From Pseudomonas lalkuanensis (lineage in GTDB: Bacteria; Pseudomonadota; Gammaproteobacteria; Pseudomonadales; Pseudomonadaceae): DNA of 64,000 bases. The number at the start of each line of letters is the position of its first letter. Within the stretch, counting starts at the first letter, position 1. Of this stretch, positions 56,550-64,000 are shown piece by piece. The notes below the pieces were generated by a model. The model was not told where the DNA came from. It did not search any database and saw nothing but the letters and a program-made list of their open reading frames with translations. The stretch is from assembly GCF_008807375.1 (NCBI RefSeq), contig NZ_CP043311.1:1840001-1904000 (forward strand). Reading direction: 5' to 3'. Made by a program: the position numbers and the translations under genes.

Positions 56550-57599
56550 ATGAGCAGACTCCGCATCGCCATTGCCGGCGCCGGCCTGATCGGCCAGCGC
56601 CACCTCGAACTCCTCCAGGCCAGCGCCCCCTGCGACCCCGTCGGCCTGGTGGACCCGGCTCCCGCCGCCGAAGCCGTGGCGCAGCGCGCCGGCCTGCCGC
56701 TGTTCCCCTCGCTTGAGGCGATTTTCGAAACTGGACGCCCCGACGGCATCATCCTCGCCACGCCCAACCAGTTGCATGTGGAACAGGCACTGACCTGCCT
56801 GCAAGCCGGTGTGCCGGCGCTGATAGAGAAGCCGGTGGCCCATACGCTGGAAGCAGGCGAGCGCCTGCTGGCGGCCGCGCAGGGCTCTAAGGTGCCGCTG
56901 CTGGTGGGTCACCACCGTGCCCACAGCCCGATCCTCGAACGGGCGCGGGCCATCATTCGCGAGGGGCGCCTCGGTAACCTGGTGGCAGTGATGGGCAGTG
57001 CGCTGTTCTACAAACCGGACGATTACTTCGACGCCGCGCCCTGGCGCCGCCAGGCAGGCGGCGGGCCGGTGCTGATCAACCTGATCCACGAAATCGGCAA
57101 CCTGCGCTCGCTGTGCGGCGAGATAGTCGCCGTACAGGCCCTGGCCTCCAGCGCCACCCGGGGTTTCCCGGTGGAGGACACGGTGTCCATCAGCCTGCGC
57201 TTCGCCAGCGGCGCCCTGGGCAGCTTCCTGCTCTCGGACACCGCCGCTTCGGCCCGCAGCTGGGAGCAGACCTCCCGGGAGAATCGCGACTACCCCAGCT
57301 ACGACGACGAAGACTGCTACCTCATCGCCGGCACCGGCGGTTCCCTGGCCGTGCCCACCATGCGGCTGAAGTGCTACGACCAGCCGGAGGACCGCTCCTG
57401 GTGGAAGCCCTTCAACTGCGAGGTGGCCGACCTGGTGCGCGAAGACCCGCTGGCGCGCCAGCTGGAGCATTTCTGCCAGGTCATCCGTGGCGAGGCCGAG
57501 CCGCTGGTGAGTGTGCGCGATGGCCTGCAGAACCTGCGGGTCGTGGAAGCCATCGCCCAAGCGGCGCGGGAAGGCGGAACCGTGGTGGTTGCGCAGTAG
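56550..57599 (+). CDS. Gfo/Idh/MocA family oxidoreductase
   Basis: A 349-residue NAD(P)-dependent dehydrogenase. The Rossmann motif is AGAGLIGQRHLE, the cofactor/catalytic lysine lies in IEKPVAHTLEAGE (EKP motif), and the C-terminal substrate domain includes LINLIHEIGNLRSLCG with the conserved His. Members oxidise inositols, sugars or dehydroshikimate-type hydroxyls. It appears alone, with a divergent LysR regulator. Confidence 0.88.
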   Translation: MSRLRIAIAGAGLIGQRHLELLQASAPCDPVGLVDPAPAAEAVAQRAGLPLFPSLEAIFETGRPDGIILATPNQLHVEQALTCLQAGVPALIEKPVAHTLEAGERLLAAAQGSKVPLLVGHHRAHSPILERARAIIREGRLGNLVAVMGSALFYKPDDYFDAAPWRRQAGGGPVLINLIHEIGNLRSLCGEIVAVQALASSATRGFPVEDTVSISLRFASGALGSFLLSDTAASARSWEQTSRENRDYPSYDDEDCYLIAGTGGSLAVPTMRLKCYDQPEDRSWWKPFNCEVADLVREDPLARQLEHFCQVIRGEAEPLVSVRDGLQNLRVVEAIAQAAREGGTVVVAQ

Positions 57600-57659
57600 C
57601 TTGTGGGGGCTCAGAACCTGCCATCAGGCGACGCGGGACGGGATCGCTTTTCTGAAATC

Positions 57660-57683
57660 GTGGGAGCGAATTCATTCGCGATG
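57660..57683. repeat. Dispersed GAATTCATTCGCG repeat, copy 5, overlapping a stop codon
   Basis: GTGGGAGCGAATTCATTCGC. The copy overlaps the last codons and TGA of the small Ada-like gene on the complement, so the repeat supplies its C-terminal residues (HRE-stop). Confidence 0.75.
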
Positions 57684-57929
57684 AGCCTTCCACTCCCGAT
57701 ATGCGTCTTTCATGCACCGCGCACAAGGCCGATATCCCGCTGCTTGCGCGGTCGCTGCATCGAGAAAGAACACCCGCTCCTTCACATAGCCGCCCCGTGC
57801 GATGGCGCGCAGGGCGGTGGGGCAGTCGAGGCGGCCGTAGATGCGCGACGTGCGGTGCCCACCCAGGGTTCCGGGAGCGGGGCTGGGGTATGGCCTCCCG
57901 TCTGCTCCCAGCAGGGTCCAGGCTTTCAC
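57672..57929 (-). CDS. Small Ada-like metal-binding domain protein
   Basis: An 85-residue protein resembling the N-terminal zinc domain of Ada. The stretch RTSRIYGRLDC aligns with Ada RTTGIYCRPSC, and FFLDAATAQAAGYRPCARC aligns with the second Ada cysteine pair. It retains Cys36, Cys69 and Cys72, but Gly replaces the methyl-accepting Cys38 of E. coli Ada. Its GTG start overlaps the ada stop (GTGA), so translation is coupled. Function untested. It ends inside a dispersed repeat, and its original C-terminus may have been longer. Confidence 0.8.
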   Translation of the reverse strand: MKAWTLLGADGRPYPSPAPGTLGGHRTSRIYGRLDCPTALRAIARGGYVKERVFFLDAATAQAAGYRPCARCMKDAYREWKAHRE

Positions 57930-58990
57930 CCCCCGGCCTCGAGCTCCAGCAGGCGGCGCTTGCGTTCCACACCCCAGCGGTAGCCGGAGAGGTTGCCGTC
58001 GCTGCGGACCACCCGATGGCAGGGGATGGCCACTGCCAGGCTGTTGGCTGCGCAGGCCTGCGCCACGGCGCGTACCGCGCGGGGCGAGCCGATGCGCTCG
58101 GCGATTTCCGCATAGCTCGCGGTACTGCCTGGGGGAATCTCCCGCAGAGCCTGCCAGACCCGTTCCTGGAAGGCCGTGCCGCGTACGTCCAGCGGCAGGT
58201 CCAGGCCCAGCCTGGGTGCTTCGATGAAGCCGATGACCTTGGCCACCAACTGCTCGAAGCAGCTGTCGCCGCCGATCAGGCGTGCGCGGGGAAACTTGTC
58301 CTGCAGGTCTCGCAGCAGCGCATCCGGGTCATCGCCCAGGAGGATGGCGCAAACACCGACGCCGCTCTGCGCCACCAGGAAGTGGCCCAGGGAGCATTCG
58401 CCCAGGGCAAAGCGGATCTCGTTGTTGGCACCGCCGGCGCGGTAGTCGGCCGGCTTCATGCCCAGCACCTGGGCCGAGTCGGCGTAGAAGCGGCTGTTGG
58501 AGTTGAAGCCGGCGTCGTAGATCACCTCGGTCACCGAGGCGCCCGGACCCAACTGGTCACGCACCTTGCGGGCGCGGCGGGCGCGGGTGTAGGCCTTTGG
58601 GGTCAATCCGGTGACCGCCTTGAACACCCGGTGGAAATGCGAGGCACTCATGCCCGCCGATTCGGCCAGGGCTTCCAGGCCGGGTAGTTCCTCGGCGCTT
58701 TCGATCTGCCGGCAGGCGGCTGCAACCAGCGCCGCGTGCTGCTCGGCCACGTGGGTCATGCTGGCTGCGGCGCGACGGCTGGGGCGATAGCCGGCTGCCT
58801 CGGCCTGCTCGGCGCTGTCGAAGAACTCCACGTTCTCCGGACGCGGCAGGCGGGTCGGGCTGCTGGGGCGGCAGTAGATGCCGGTGGTCTTCACCGCGTA
58901 GACGAACTGCCGGTCGGCGGCCGGGTCCCGTGCCTGCACGGCGGCCCAGCGCGGGTCCTGTTCGATGGTGGTCGTGGCTGCGGGCTTCAT
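57926..58990 (-). CDS. ada: Ada: AraC-type activator / O6-methylguanine-DNA methyltransferase with degenerate zinc site
   Basis: A 354-residue Ada, the same length as E. coli Ada, from the ATG at 58990 with GGAGAG upstream. Order: N-terminal domain (1-80), AraC HTH domain (about 90-180, including MSASHFHRVFKAVTGLTPKAY), and methyltransferase (190-354) with acceptor Cys324 in IPCHRVV. In the N-domain only Cys40 (E. coli Cys38, the phosphotriester methyl acceptor) remains. The other zinc ligands are replaced: Ser44 in YCRPSS, and Ser71 and Ala74 in GYRPSRRA. How methylation activates it is therefore unclear. It follows the 2OG oxygenase gene and overlaps the small zinc-protein gene. Confidence 0.9.
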   Translation of the reverse strand: MKPAATTTIEQDPRWAAVQARDPAADRQFVYAVKTTGIYCRPSSPTRLPRPENVEFFDSAEQAEAAGYRPSRRAAASMTHVAEQHAALVAAACRQIESAEELPGLEALAESAGMSASHFHRVFKAVTGLTPKAYTRARRARKVRDQLGPGASVTEVIYDAGFNSNSRFYADSAQVLGMKPADYRAGGANNEIRFALGECSLGHFLVAQSGVGVCAILLGDDPDALLRDLQDKFPRARLIGGDSCFEQLVAKVIGFIEAPRLGLDLPLDVRGTAFQERVWQALREIPPGSTASYAEIAERIGSPRAVRAVAQACAANSLAVAIPCHRVVRSDGNLSGYRWGVERKRRLLELEAGG

Positions 58991-59044
58991 GGCGCTCTCC
59001 GCTTTCCGTTCGGTCATGGCAGAGAGTATGCGGCCAGCCGGGGG

Positions 59045-59073
59045 CGTGCATCCCGACTCTTGCGGTCGAATTC
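59045..59073 (-). promoter_or_regulatory. Candidate Ada box upstream of ada
   Basis: On the minus strand it begins GAATTCGACCGCAAGAG. It is 22 of 29 identical to 59827-59855. It ends 55 bases before the ada ATG, with a CATACT -10-like hexamer at 59025-59030. It lies just after the oxygenase stop, giving ada its own promoter. Confidence 0.55.
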
Positions 59074-59075
59074 GT

Positions 59076-59774
59076 TCAGAGCGCGTCATGGAAGATCACC
59101 CCCAGGGTATGTCGCCTGCCGCCCCGCAGCTGGCTGACGCCGTGGCGCAGGCGGACCCTGTGGTAGCCGCGCAGGCCCTGCGCCGGGCGGAAGTTCACCG
59201 CGAACAGCACGCCATCGCCGAGGCCCAGGGGCACCACCTGCACCCGCGATTGCATGCGCGGGCGCTGCTCGGTGATGACGAACTCGCCGCCCTCGAAGTC
59301 GCGGCCGGGCTCGGACAGCAGCACCGCCAGTTGCAGCGGGAAGACCTGCTCGCCATAGAGGTCCTGGTGCAGGCAGTTGTAATCGCCTTCGACATAGCGC
59401 AGCAGCAGCGGGGTAGGGCGCAGCTGGCCGGCGGCGTGGCAGTGCTCGAGGAAATCGGCGTGTTCGGCGGGAAAGCTGCCTTCCAGGCCCAGGCGCTCGT
59501 GCCAGAGGTTGGCCAGCGGCGCCAGACGCGGGTAAAGGCGGGTGCGCAGTGTGGCCACCAGCGGCGGCAGCGGGTAGTCGAAGTACTGGTATTCGCCCTG
59601 GCCGTAACCGTGGTTGGCCATGCGGATGCGCGAGCGGAAACGCGCCTGCTCGCCATAGAGGTCGGCCAGCGCCGCGCATTCCCGCGGATCCAGCAGTTGG
59701 CGGACCAGGGCCCAGCCGTCGCGGTCGAGGTCCGCCTCGATACGTGGCCAGTCCAGGCTGTCGATGGCTTTCAT
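59076..59774 (-). CDS. 2OG-Fe(II) oxygenase family protein
   Basis: A 232-residue dioxygenase with the iron triad His136-x-Asp138 (CLHQDLYGEQ) and His211 (LRHGVSQ); Arg221 would bind 2-oxoglutarate. It is not AlkB by sequence, but such genes commonly accompany ada in Pseudomonas and may act in alkylation repair or a linked stress response. Transcribed towards ada with 85 bp between them. A box like that of ada lies 53 bases before its start. Confidence 0.85.
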   Translation of the reverse strand: MKAIDSLDWPRIEADLDRDGWALVRQLLDPRECAALADLYGEQARFRSRIRMANHGYGQGEYQYFDYPLPPLVATLRTRLYPRLAPLANLWHERLGLEGSFPAEHADFLEHCHAAGQLRPTPLLLRYVEGDYNCLHQDLYGEQVFPLQLAVLLSEPGRDFEGGEFVITEQRPRMQSRVQVVPLGLGDGVLFAVNFRPAQGLRGYHRVRLRHGVSQLRGGRRHTLGVIFHDAL

Positions 59775-59826
59775 GTCCGTGCCCCTGTTCTGTGGTGGGC
59801 GCCGAGCATAGGCAGGCGCAAGCGCC

Positions 59827-59855
59827 GGGGCACTCCGTCGCTTGCGCTCGAATTC
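59827..59855 (-). promoter_or_regulatory. Candidate Ada box upstream of the 2OG oxygenase gene
   Basis: On the minus strand it begins GAATTCGAGCGCAAGCG, including AGCGCA as in the E. coli Ada box AAAGCGCA. TATGCT at 59805-59810 is a possible -10 at almost the same distance as in the ada copy (45 versus 43 bases). Confidence 0.55.
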
Positions 59856-59862
59856 TCTGCCC

Positions 59863-60759
59863 TCAGGGACGCGAATACACCTTGAACAGGGTCTGGTCCA
59901 GTTCGCCGGGGGCGCCGAAGTACTGGCTGTAGAGCGGCACGATGGCGCCGGATCGATAGACCTGGCTCAGCGCGGTATCCACCACCAGGCGGAAGTCCTC
60001 GTCGTCACGGGCCATGGCCAGGGCCACCGGCTCGAACTCGAAACGTCGCTCCAGGACGACGAGGCCGGCGTTGGCGGCATCCCGCGCCACCAGGCTGCGC
60101 AGGATCATCTGGTCGGCGAAGAAGGCATCCACCTTGCCGCTGGCCACCTGATCCACGCCTTCGGCCGGGCTGGTCACGGTTTCCAGGGTCACCAGCACCT
60201 TCAGCAGGCGCAGTTTCTCCCGTGCCCAGGTCTCCACCAGTGTGCCGCCCTGCACCGCGAAGCTGTGGGCGGCCAGGCCGCGATTCAGGGTGGCGCGCCA
60301 GGTAGGGCCGGTCTGCTCCACCTCGCCGTTGAGCACCTTCACCAGGGAAATGGGGGCTTCCTTGCGCACCACGACGCCGATCCCGGCGGTGTACACAGGC
60401 AGGGAGAAGGACACGTTCTGGCGGCGTTTCAGGGTTTCCACCATGGGGCTGCAAAGCAGGTCGACGCCGCCGTCATGCACCACGTCCAGCGCCTTGTCTG
60501 GCGCCAGGGGCACGAAGCGCACCTTGACCGAGGCCAGTCCCGGCTGGCCGCGGATCTGGTCGGCGACTTTCTGGCAGAGGTCGATGGTGTAGCCGGATGC
60601 CCCTTCACCCTCGGCGGACGAGAAGGGCGGCTGGTCCGGCAGGTAGCCGAGGGTGAAGGTGCCGCTGGCGCGGATGCGGTCCAGGGTCTGGGCCGGGGCC
60701 AGTGACGGCAGCAGCAGGGTCAGCAGCAGGGGCAGCGAGGCCAGCGCTTTCGGGCTCAT
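59863..60759 (-). CDS. Amino-acid ABC-type periplasmic binding protein (GltI-like)
   Basis: A 298-residue binding protein. MSPKALASLPLLLTLLLPSLAPAQ is a signal peptide; TLDRIRASGTFTLGYLPDQPPFSS and GYTIDLCQKVADQI are typical of the SBP_bac_3 amino-acid group, with the GltI-like basic/acidic binding pocket segments FEFEPVALAMARDDEDFR. No ABC permease or ATPase adjoins. Its ATG overlaps the stop of the potE-like gene (ATGA), so the two are made together, an unusual pairing of a binding protein with an antiporter. Confidence 0.83.
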   Translation of the reverse strand: MSPKALASLPLLLTLLLPSLAPAQTLDRIRASGTFTLGYLPDQPPFSSAEGEGASGYTIDLCQKVADQIRGQPGLASVKVRFVPLAPDKALDVVHDGGVDLLCSPMVETLKRRQNVSFSLPVYTAGIGVVVRKEAPISLVKVLNGEVEQTGPTWRATLNRGLAAHSFAVQGGTLVETWAREKLRLLKVLVTLETVTSPAEGVDQVASGKVDAFFADQMILRSLVARDAANAGLVVLERRFEFEPVALAMARDDEDFRLVVDTALSQVYRSGAIVPLYSQYFGAPGELDQTLFKVYSRP

Positions 60760-62105
60760 GCTTTGTCCTCCAGGCCGAGGGCGCGGACCTGCGCGGCGCG
60801 TTCTTCGAGGAAGCGGTCGGCGATATAGCCGAACATCAGGTAACCCACCGCGGTGACGATCATGCCGCCGAACACCGCCTCGGTCCCTGAGGCGTAGAGC
60901 GCATAGAAGCTGTAGGCCATGGCGATGATCAGCACTACGACGTTGCGGTGGTGCGGGTAACCCGTCACCCCGGCTTTCTGCATGATCACCAGCAGCGCCG
61001 ACAGCGAAGTGATGTAGGGGACGATGTTGGTCACCGCCGCCAGGTTCACCAGCTTGCCGAACTGTTCCGAGGCATTGGGCGAAATGGTCGACACCGCCAT
61101 CGCACTCTGCAGCATGGCATTGGCCACCAGCCCGGCGATGGGCGCACCCAGCAGGGTGACCCTGGCGAACAGCGCCGGGAACATATGCTGGTCGGCGGTG
61201 ACCTTGGCGGTCTGCGCCAGGGTGAACTGCCAGCCCAGCAGCGAGCCGACGCAGGCCATCACCGCCAGCGCCATGATCACATCGCCCACCAGCGGATTGA
61301 ACATCTTCGCGTAGACGAAGGCGAAGGGCGCGCTGGAGTTGGCCAGCTCGGGGTTGGGCACGATGCCCATGATCACCGAGGTAGACAGCACGTAGATCAC
61401 CGCCGCGCCCAGGGTGCCCAGCAGGCAGGCCAGGGGCACGTTGCGCTTGGGGTTCTCCACGGCGTCGGAGTTCTGCGCCGCCGACTCCATGCCGAGGAAC
61501 GCCCAGAGGGTGAGCGGAATGCTCTGGGTAATGGCGTCGCTCATGGCGATTCCGTTGGGGTTCCAGGCGGCGGCGAAGATGTTGGTATCGAACCAGAACC
61601 AGCCGATCACCGACAGCCCGGCTACCGGGATGATCACGCCCCAGACCGTGATCGAACCGATGTGCCCGGTGATCTTCGGCCCGCCGAAATTAGCCAGGGT
61701 GGTCAGCCAGATCAGCACGACGGCGCCAACGAACAGCGGCACGGCGCCGGTGCCCAGCCAGGGGATGAAGGGCGTGAGATAGCCCACGGCGGAAATGGCG
61801 ATGGCCACATTGCCGATGGCCAGGGAGAGAAAGTAGAGATAGGAGCAGAGGAAGAAGGCCGACTTGCCGTGGGCTTCTTCCGTGTAGGCGGACATCCCGC
61901 CGGAACGTGCGCAGAAAATCCCGCACTGGGCGAAGCAGTACGCGATGGCCATGGAACCCACCGCGGTGATCACCCAGGACAACAGGGAGATCGCCCCTAG
62001 CTGCGCCATGCTGGAGGGCAGCATGATGATGCCCGAGCCCATCATGTTCACCGCCACCAGGGTCGTTAGCCCGGTCAGGCCCATTTTCTTGCCGGAAGCC
62101 GCCAT
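60756..62105 (-). CDS. potE: PotE-like putrescine/ornithine antiporter
   Basis: A 449-residue APC-superfamily antiporter. MGLTGLTTLVAVNMMGSGIIMLPSSMAQLGAISLLSW (helix 1 with the GSGI motif) and CARSGGMSAYTEEAHGKSAFFL are close to PotE; TLWAFLGMESAAQNSDAVENPKRNVP is the helix 6-7 block. It could exchange putrescine for ornithine or handle a related amine or amino acid. The ATG at 62105 has AAGGA upstream. No ornithine decarboxylase gene adjoins; the GltI-like binding protein gene overlaps its stop. Confidence 0.87.
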   Translation of the reverse strand: MAASGKKMGLTGLTTLVAVNMMGSGIIMLPSSMAQLGAISLLSWVITAVGSMAIAYCFAQCGIFCARSGGMSAYTEEAHGKSAFFLCSYLYFLSLAIGNVAIAISAVGYLTPFIPWLGTGAVPLFVGAVVLIWLTTLANFGGPKITGHIGSITVWGVIIPVAGLSVIGWFWFDTNIFAAAWNPNGIAMSDAITQSIPLTLWAFLGMESAAQNSDAVENPKRNVPLACLLGTLGAAVIYVLSTSVIMGIVPNPELANSSAPFAFVYAKMFNPLVGDVIMALAVMACVGSLLGWQFTLAQTAKVTADQHMFPALFARVTLLGAPIAGLVANAMLQSAMAVSTISPNASEQFGKLVNLAAVTNIVPYITSLSALLVIMQKAGVTGYPHHRNVVVLIIAMAYSFYALYASGTEAVFGGMIVTAVGYLMFGYIADRFLEERAAQVRALGLEDKA

Positions 62106-62218
62106 TGCCGAATCCTTCTTGGGAAAACGTTTCCAGAAAGATAGGCGGCGTCCGGCGTTGTTGCCGGCACGCGAGGAGTAGAATTCACCTTCCTGCAACG
62201 CACCGCACAGAGCAGCCC

Positions 62219-62851
62219 ATGCCCCTGCAGCCTGAAGACCTCGCCAGCATCACGGCCACCACCCTCGACGACTACAATCGCAATGCCGAAGGATTCCGCG
62301 AAGGCACCCGCGACCACGATGTGAGCCAGAACATCGAGGCGCTGTTGCGGCATATCCGGGGTGAAGCGCCTTTCACCATCCTCGACTTCGGCTGCGGCCC
62401 TGGCCGCGACCTGCGCACCTTCACCCGGCTCGGCCACCAGGCCATCGGCCTGGACGGTGCGGAAAGCTTCGTCGTCATGGCTCGTGCCGATTCCGCTTGC
62501 GAGGTCTGGCACCAGGATTTCCTCAACCTCGACCTGCCCGCCGCGCGCTTCGACGGCATCTTCGCCAACGCCAGCCTGTTCCACGTCCCGCGCCAGGAAC
62601 TGCCCCGCGTCCTGCGCCAGCTCTGTGGCACCCTGAAGCCCGGCGGCGTGCTCTTCAGCTCCAATCCCCGTGGCGAGAACGACGAAGGCTGGAATGGCAG
62701 CCGCTACGGTTCCTGGCACGACTACCAGAGCTGGAAGGCACTGCTGGAAGAGGCGGGCTTCGACGCCCTGGAACACTACTACCGCCCAGCTGGCCTGCCA
62801 CGGGAGCAGCAGCCCTGGCTGGCGAGCGTGTGGCGCAAGCGCGCCTCGTAA
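62219..62851 (+). CDS. Class I SAM-dependent methyltransferase
   Basis: A 210-residue methyltransferase. The SAM motif I is ILDFGCGPGRDLRTF, acidic motif LGLDGAESFV-like (AIGLDGAE) follows, and the ASLFHVPRQELPRVLRQLCGTLKPGGVLFSSNPRG block is motif III-IV of the UbiE/tellurite-resistance-like group. The ATG at 62219 is divergent from potE (113 bp). Substrate unknown. Confidence 0.85.
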   Translation: MPLQPEDLASITATTLDDYNRNAEGFREGTRDHDVSQNIEALLRHIRGEAPFTILDFGCGPGRDLRTFTRLGHQAIGLDGAESFVVMARADSACEVWHQDFLNLDLPAARFDGIFANASLFHVPRQELPRVLRQLCGTLKPGGVLFSSNPRGENDEGWNGSRYGSWHDYQSWKALLEEAGFDALEHYYRPAGLPREQQPWLASVWRKRAS

Positions 62852-62870
62852 GAGTGTTGTCGAGGCCGGG

Positions 62871-62950
62871 CCGGTAGGGTGCGCCGTGCGCACCGGCGGT
62901 TTGCGGCGGTGGGTTGACCTTGGAGTCGGTACAGGTGGTGCACCCTACGG
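62871..62950. repeat. Inverted-repeat element (GTAGGGTGC...GCACCCTAC)
   Basis: GTAGGGTGC (62874) and GCACCCTAC (62940) bound about 57 bases including GCCGTGCGCACCGG, a sequence also present at 28353. A miniature dispersed element common in pseudomonads or a long hairpin, lying between the methyltransferase gene and dmeF. Confidence 0.6.
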
Positions 62951-63042
62951 TCAGACAGGTGCAAGGGGTATGCCCCGCATGGCAGCGCAGCCACTATCCT
63001 GTGCGGTCTCGGCTAATTCAAATTTTCTGGAGCATGATTGGC

Positions 63043-63999
63043 ATGACCACGCGCAACCCGGAACACTGGGTGCACTCCCACCAATTCCACCAGAGCAACC
63101 TGTCGGCTGAGCGCAAGACGCGCCTGGTGATGTGGATTACCGCGGTGATGATGCTGGCCGAGATCGCCGGTGGCTGGTTCTTCAACTCCATGGCGCTGCT
63201 GGCCGATGGCTGGCACATGAGCTCCCACGCGCTGGCGCTTGGCCTTTCGCTGTTCGCCTATGCCGCCGCGCGCAACCTGGCCCACGATCGTCGCTTCGCC
63301 TTCGGGACCTGGAAGGTGGAGATACTGGGCGGCTATTCCAGCGCCATCCTGCTGCTGGGGGTGGCGGGGCTGATGGTGTTCCAGTCGGTGGAGCGCCTGC
63401 TGTCGCCGGGGCCGATCCACTACGACGAAGCCATCGCCATCGCGGTTCTGGGGTTGCTGGTGAACCTGCTCTGTGCCTGGCTGCTGCGCGATGACCACGA
63501 CCACCATCACCACGATCATGGTCACGGCCATGCTCATCACCATCACGCCCACCATCACCAAGACCTCAACCTGCGTTCGGCCTATTTGCACGTGGTCGCC
63601 GATGCCGCGACCTCGGTGCTCGCCATCGTTGCCCTGCTGGCAGGCAAATTCTGGGGTGCGGCCTGGCTCGACCCGGTTATGGGCCTGGTGGGCGCCGTGC
63701 TGGTGGCACGTTGGGCCAAGGGGCTTCTGCGCGACAGCGCCCGGGTGCTGCTGGACGCGGAGATGGACGCGCCGGTGGTGGAAGAGGTCCGCCAGGTGAT
63801 TGCTGCGTTGCCGGCGGCACCCACCATTACCGATCTGCATGTGTGGCGGGTCGGCAAGGACCGCTATGCCTGCGTCCTCACCCTGGCCACGACAGGGGCG
63901 GTGGATGCCGACTGCGTGCGGCAGGCGCTCGCCATCCATGAGGAGCTGGCGCACGTGACGGTGGAAATCAATCGGCTGGGCGCTTCGCTGCCAGTCTGA
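63043..63999 (+). CDS. dmeF: CDF-family Co(II)/Ni(II) efflux transporter DmeF
   Basis: A 318-residue cation diffusion facilitator. The N-terminal HWVHSHQFHQSN is the DmeF hallmark; six helices follow, with metal-site segments MALLADGWHMSSH and ADAATSVLAI. A long His-rich loop (HDHHHHDHGHGHAHHHHAHHH, residues about 153-173) lies between helices 4 and 5, and the cytoplasmic domain completes the chain. The ATG at 63043 has GGAG 11 bases upstream; an ATG at 63034 is an alternative. It exports cobalt or nickel from the cytoplasm. No dmeR/rcnR-like regulator is next to it. Confidence 0.9.
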   Translation: MTTRNPEHWVHSHQFHQSNLSAERKTRLVMWITAVMMLAEIAGGWFFNSMALLADGWHMSSHALALGLSLFAYAAARNLAHDRRFAFGTWKVEILGGYSSAILLLGVAGLMVFQSVERLLSPGPIHYDEAIAIAVLGLLVNLLCAWLLRDDHDHHHHDHGHGHAHHHHAHHHQDLNLRSAYLHVVADAATSVLAIVALLAGKFWGAAWLDPVMGLVGAVLVARWAKGLLRDSARVLLDAEMDAPVVEEVRQVIAALPAAPTITDLHVWRVGKDRYACVLTLATTGAVDADCVRQALAIHEELAHVTVEINRLGASLPV

Positions 64000-64000
64000 T

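Noticed and set aside
28261..64000. Accessory half as an integrated mobile element
   Set aside because: No integrase, transposase, tRNA attachment site, flanking direct repeats or shift in base composition is visible inside the window; a rearrangement is as likely.

Overview
The window is about 65% GC, densely coded, and carries a gene order typical of Pseudomonas: yciB-yciI-two-component system, rnm-yciO-scpA-scpB-rluB, mupP-ubiG-mtaD/mtnA, and gyrA-serC-pheA-hisC-tyrA/aroA-cmk. The tyrA-aroA fusion, the acidic insert in GyrA, and dispersed intergenic repeats built on GAATTCATTCGCG fit a Pseudomonas of the broad P. aeruginosa/P. resinovorans type. The species is inferred, not proven.

Bases 1-28,260 are core genome. 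In order they hold two tandem trkH potassium-uptake genes (the first cut by the left edge), a nitroreductase, a Cpx-like envelope-stress system with a Spy/CpxP-like protein, yciI and yciB, RNase AM (rnm), yciO, a lone PA2779-type membrane peptide, scpAB and rluB with a repeat-rich tail. These are followed by a diguanylate cyclase, the yciK-mupP-ubiG-mtaD operon divergent from mtnA, gyrA, and the aromatic amino acid/serine/histidinol-phosphate run ending in cmk. A strong terminator follows cmk, but rpsA, its usual neighbour, is absent. Accessory genes start there.

Bases 28,261-64,000 are accessory and metabolic. A BCCT carrier is followed by an MHS-type transporter, a C45 N-terminal-nucleophile hydrolase and an exported amidohydrolase, with a divergent LysR gene. 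Next come a flavin reductase and a fatty acid hydroxylase. Bases 37.7-50.2 kb form an amine/omega-amino-acid utilisation locus: LysR, aldehyde dehydrogenase, PotD-type binding protein, APC permease, complete NMT1/Tau-type ABC importer, SpuC-like aminotransferase, NCS1 permease and an HDAC-type (acetylpolyamine) deacetylase. Read as a pathway it would import amines, remove acetyl groups, transaminate, and oxidise the aldehyde. The distal third holds a short-chain dehydrogenase behind a near-perfect 28-bp palindrome, a cupin, inaA, gltS coupled to a TAXI binding protein, a LysR/Gfo-Idh-MocA pair, a DNA-alkylation module (2OG oxygenase, ada, small Ada-like zinc protein), potE coupled to an amino-acid binding protein, a methyltransferase and dmeF.

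The most unusual signals are four. The Ada zinc ligands are divided complementarily between two overlapping genes. A conserved 29-bp box lies at matching distances upstream of ada and of the 2OG oxygenase gene. Three independent gene pairs join a periplasmic binding protein to a secondary carrier without an ABC or TRAP partner. AT-rich leader sequences are shared by the aldehyde dehydrogenase and aminotransferase units. I see no tRNA, rRNA, insertion sequence, prophage or CRISPR array.
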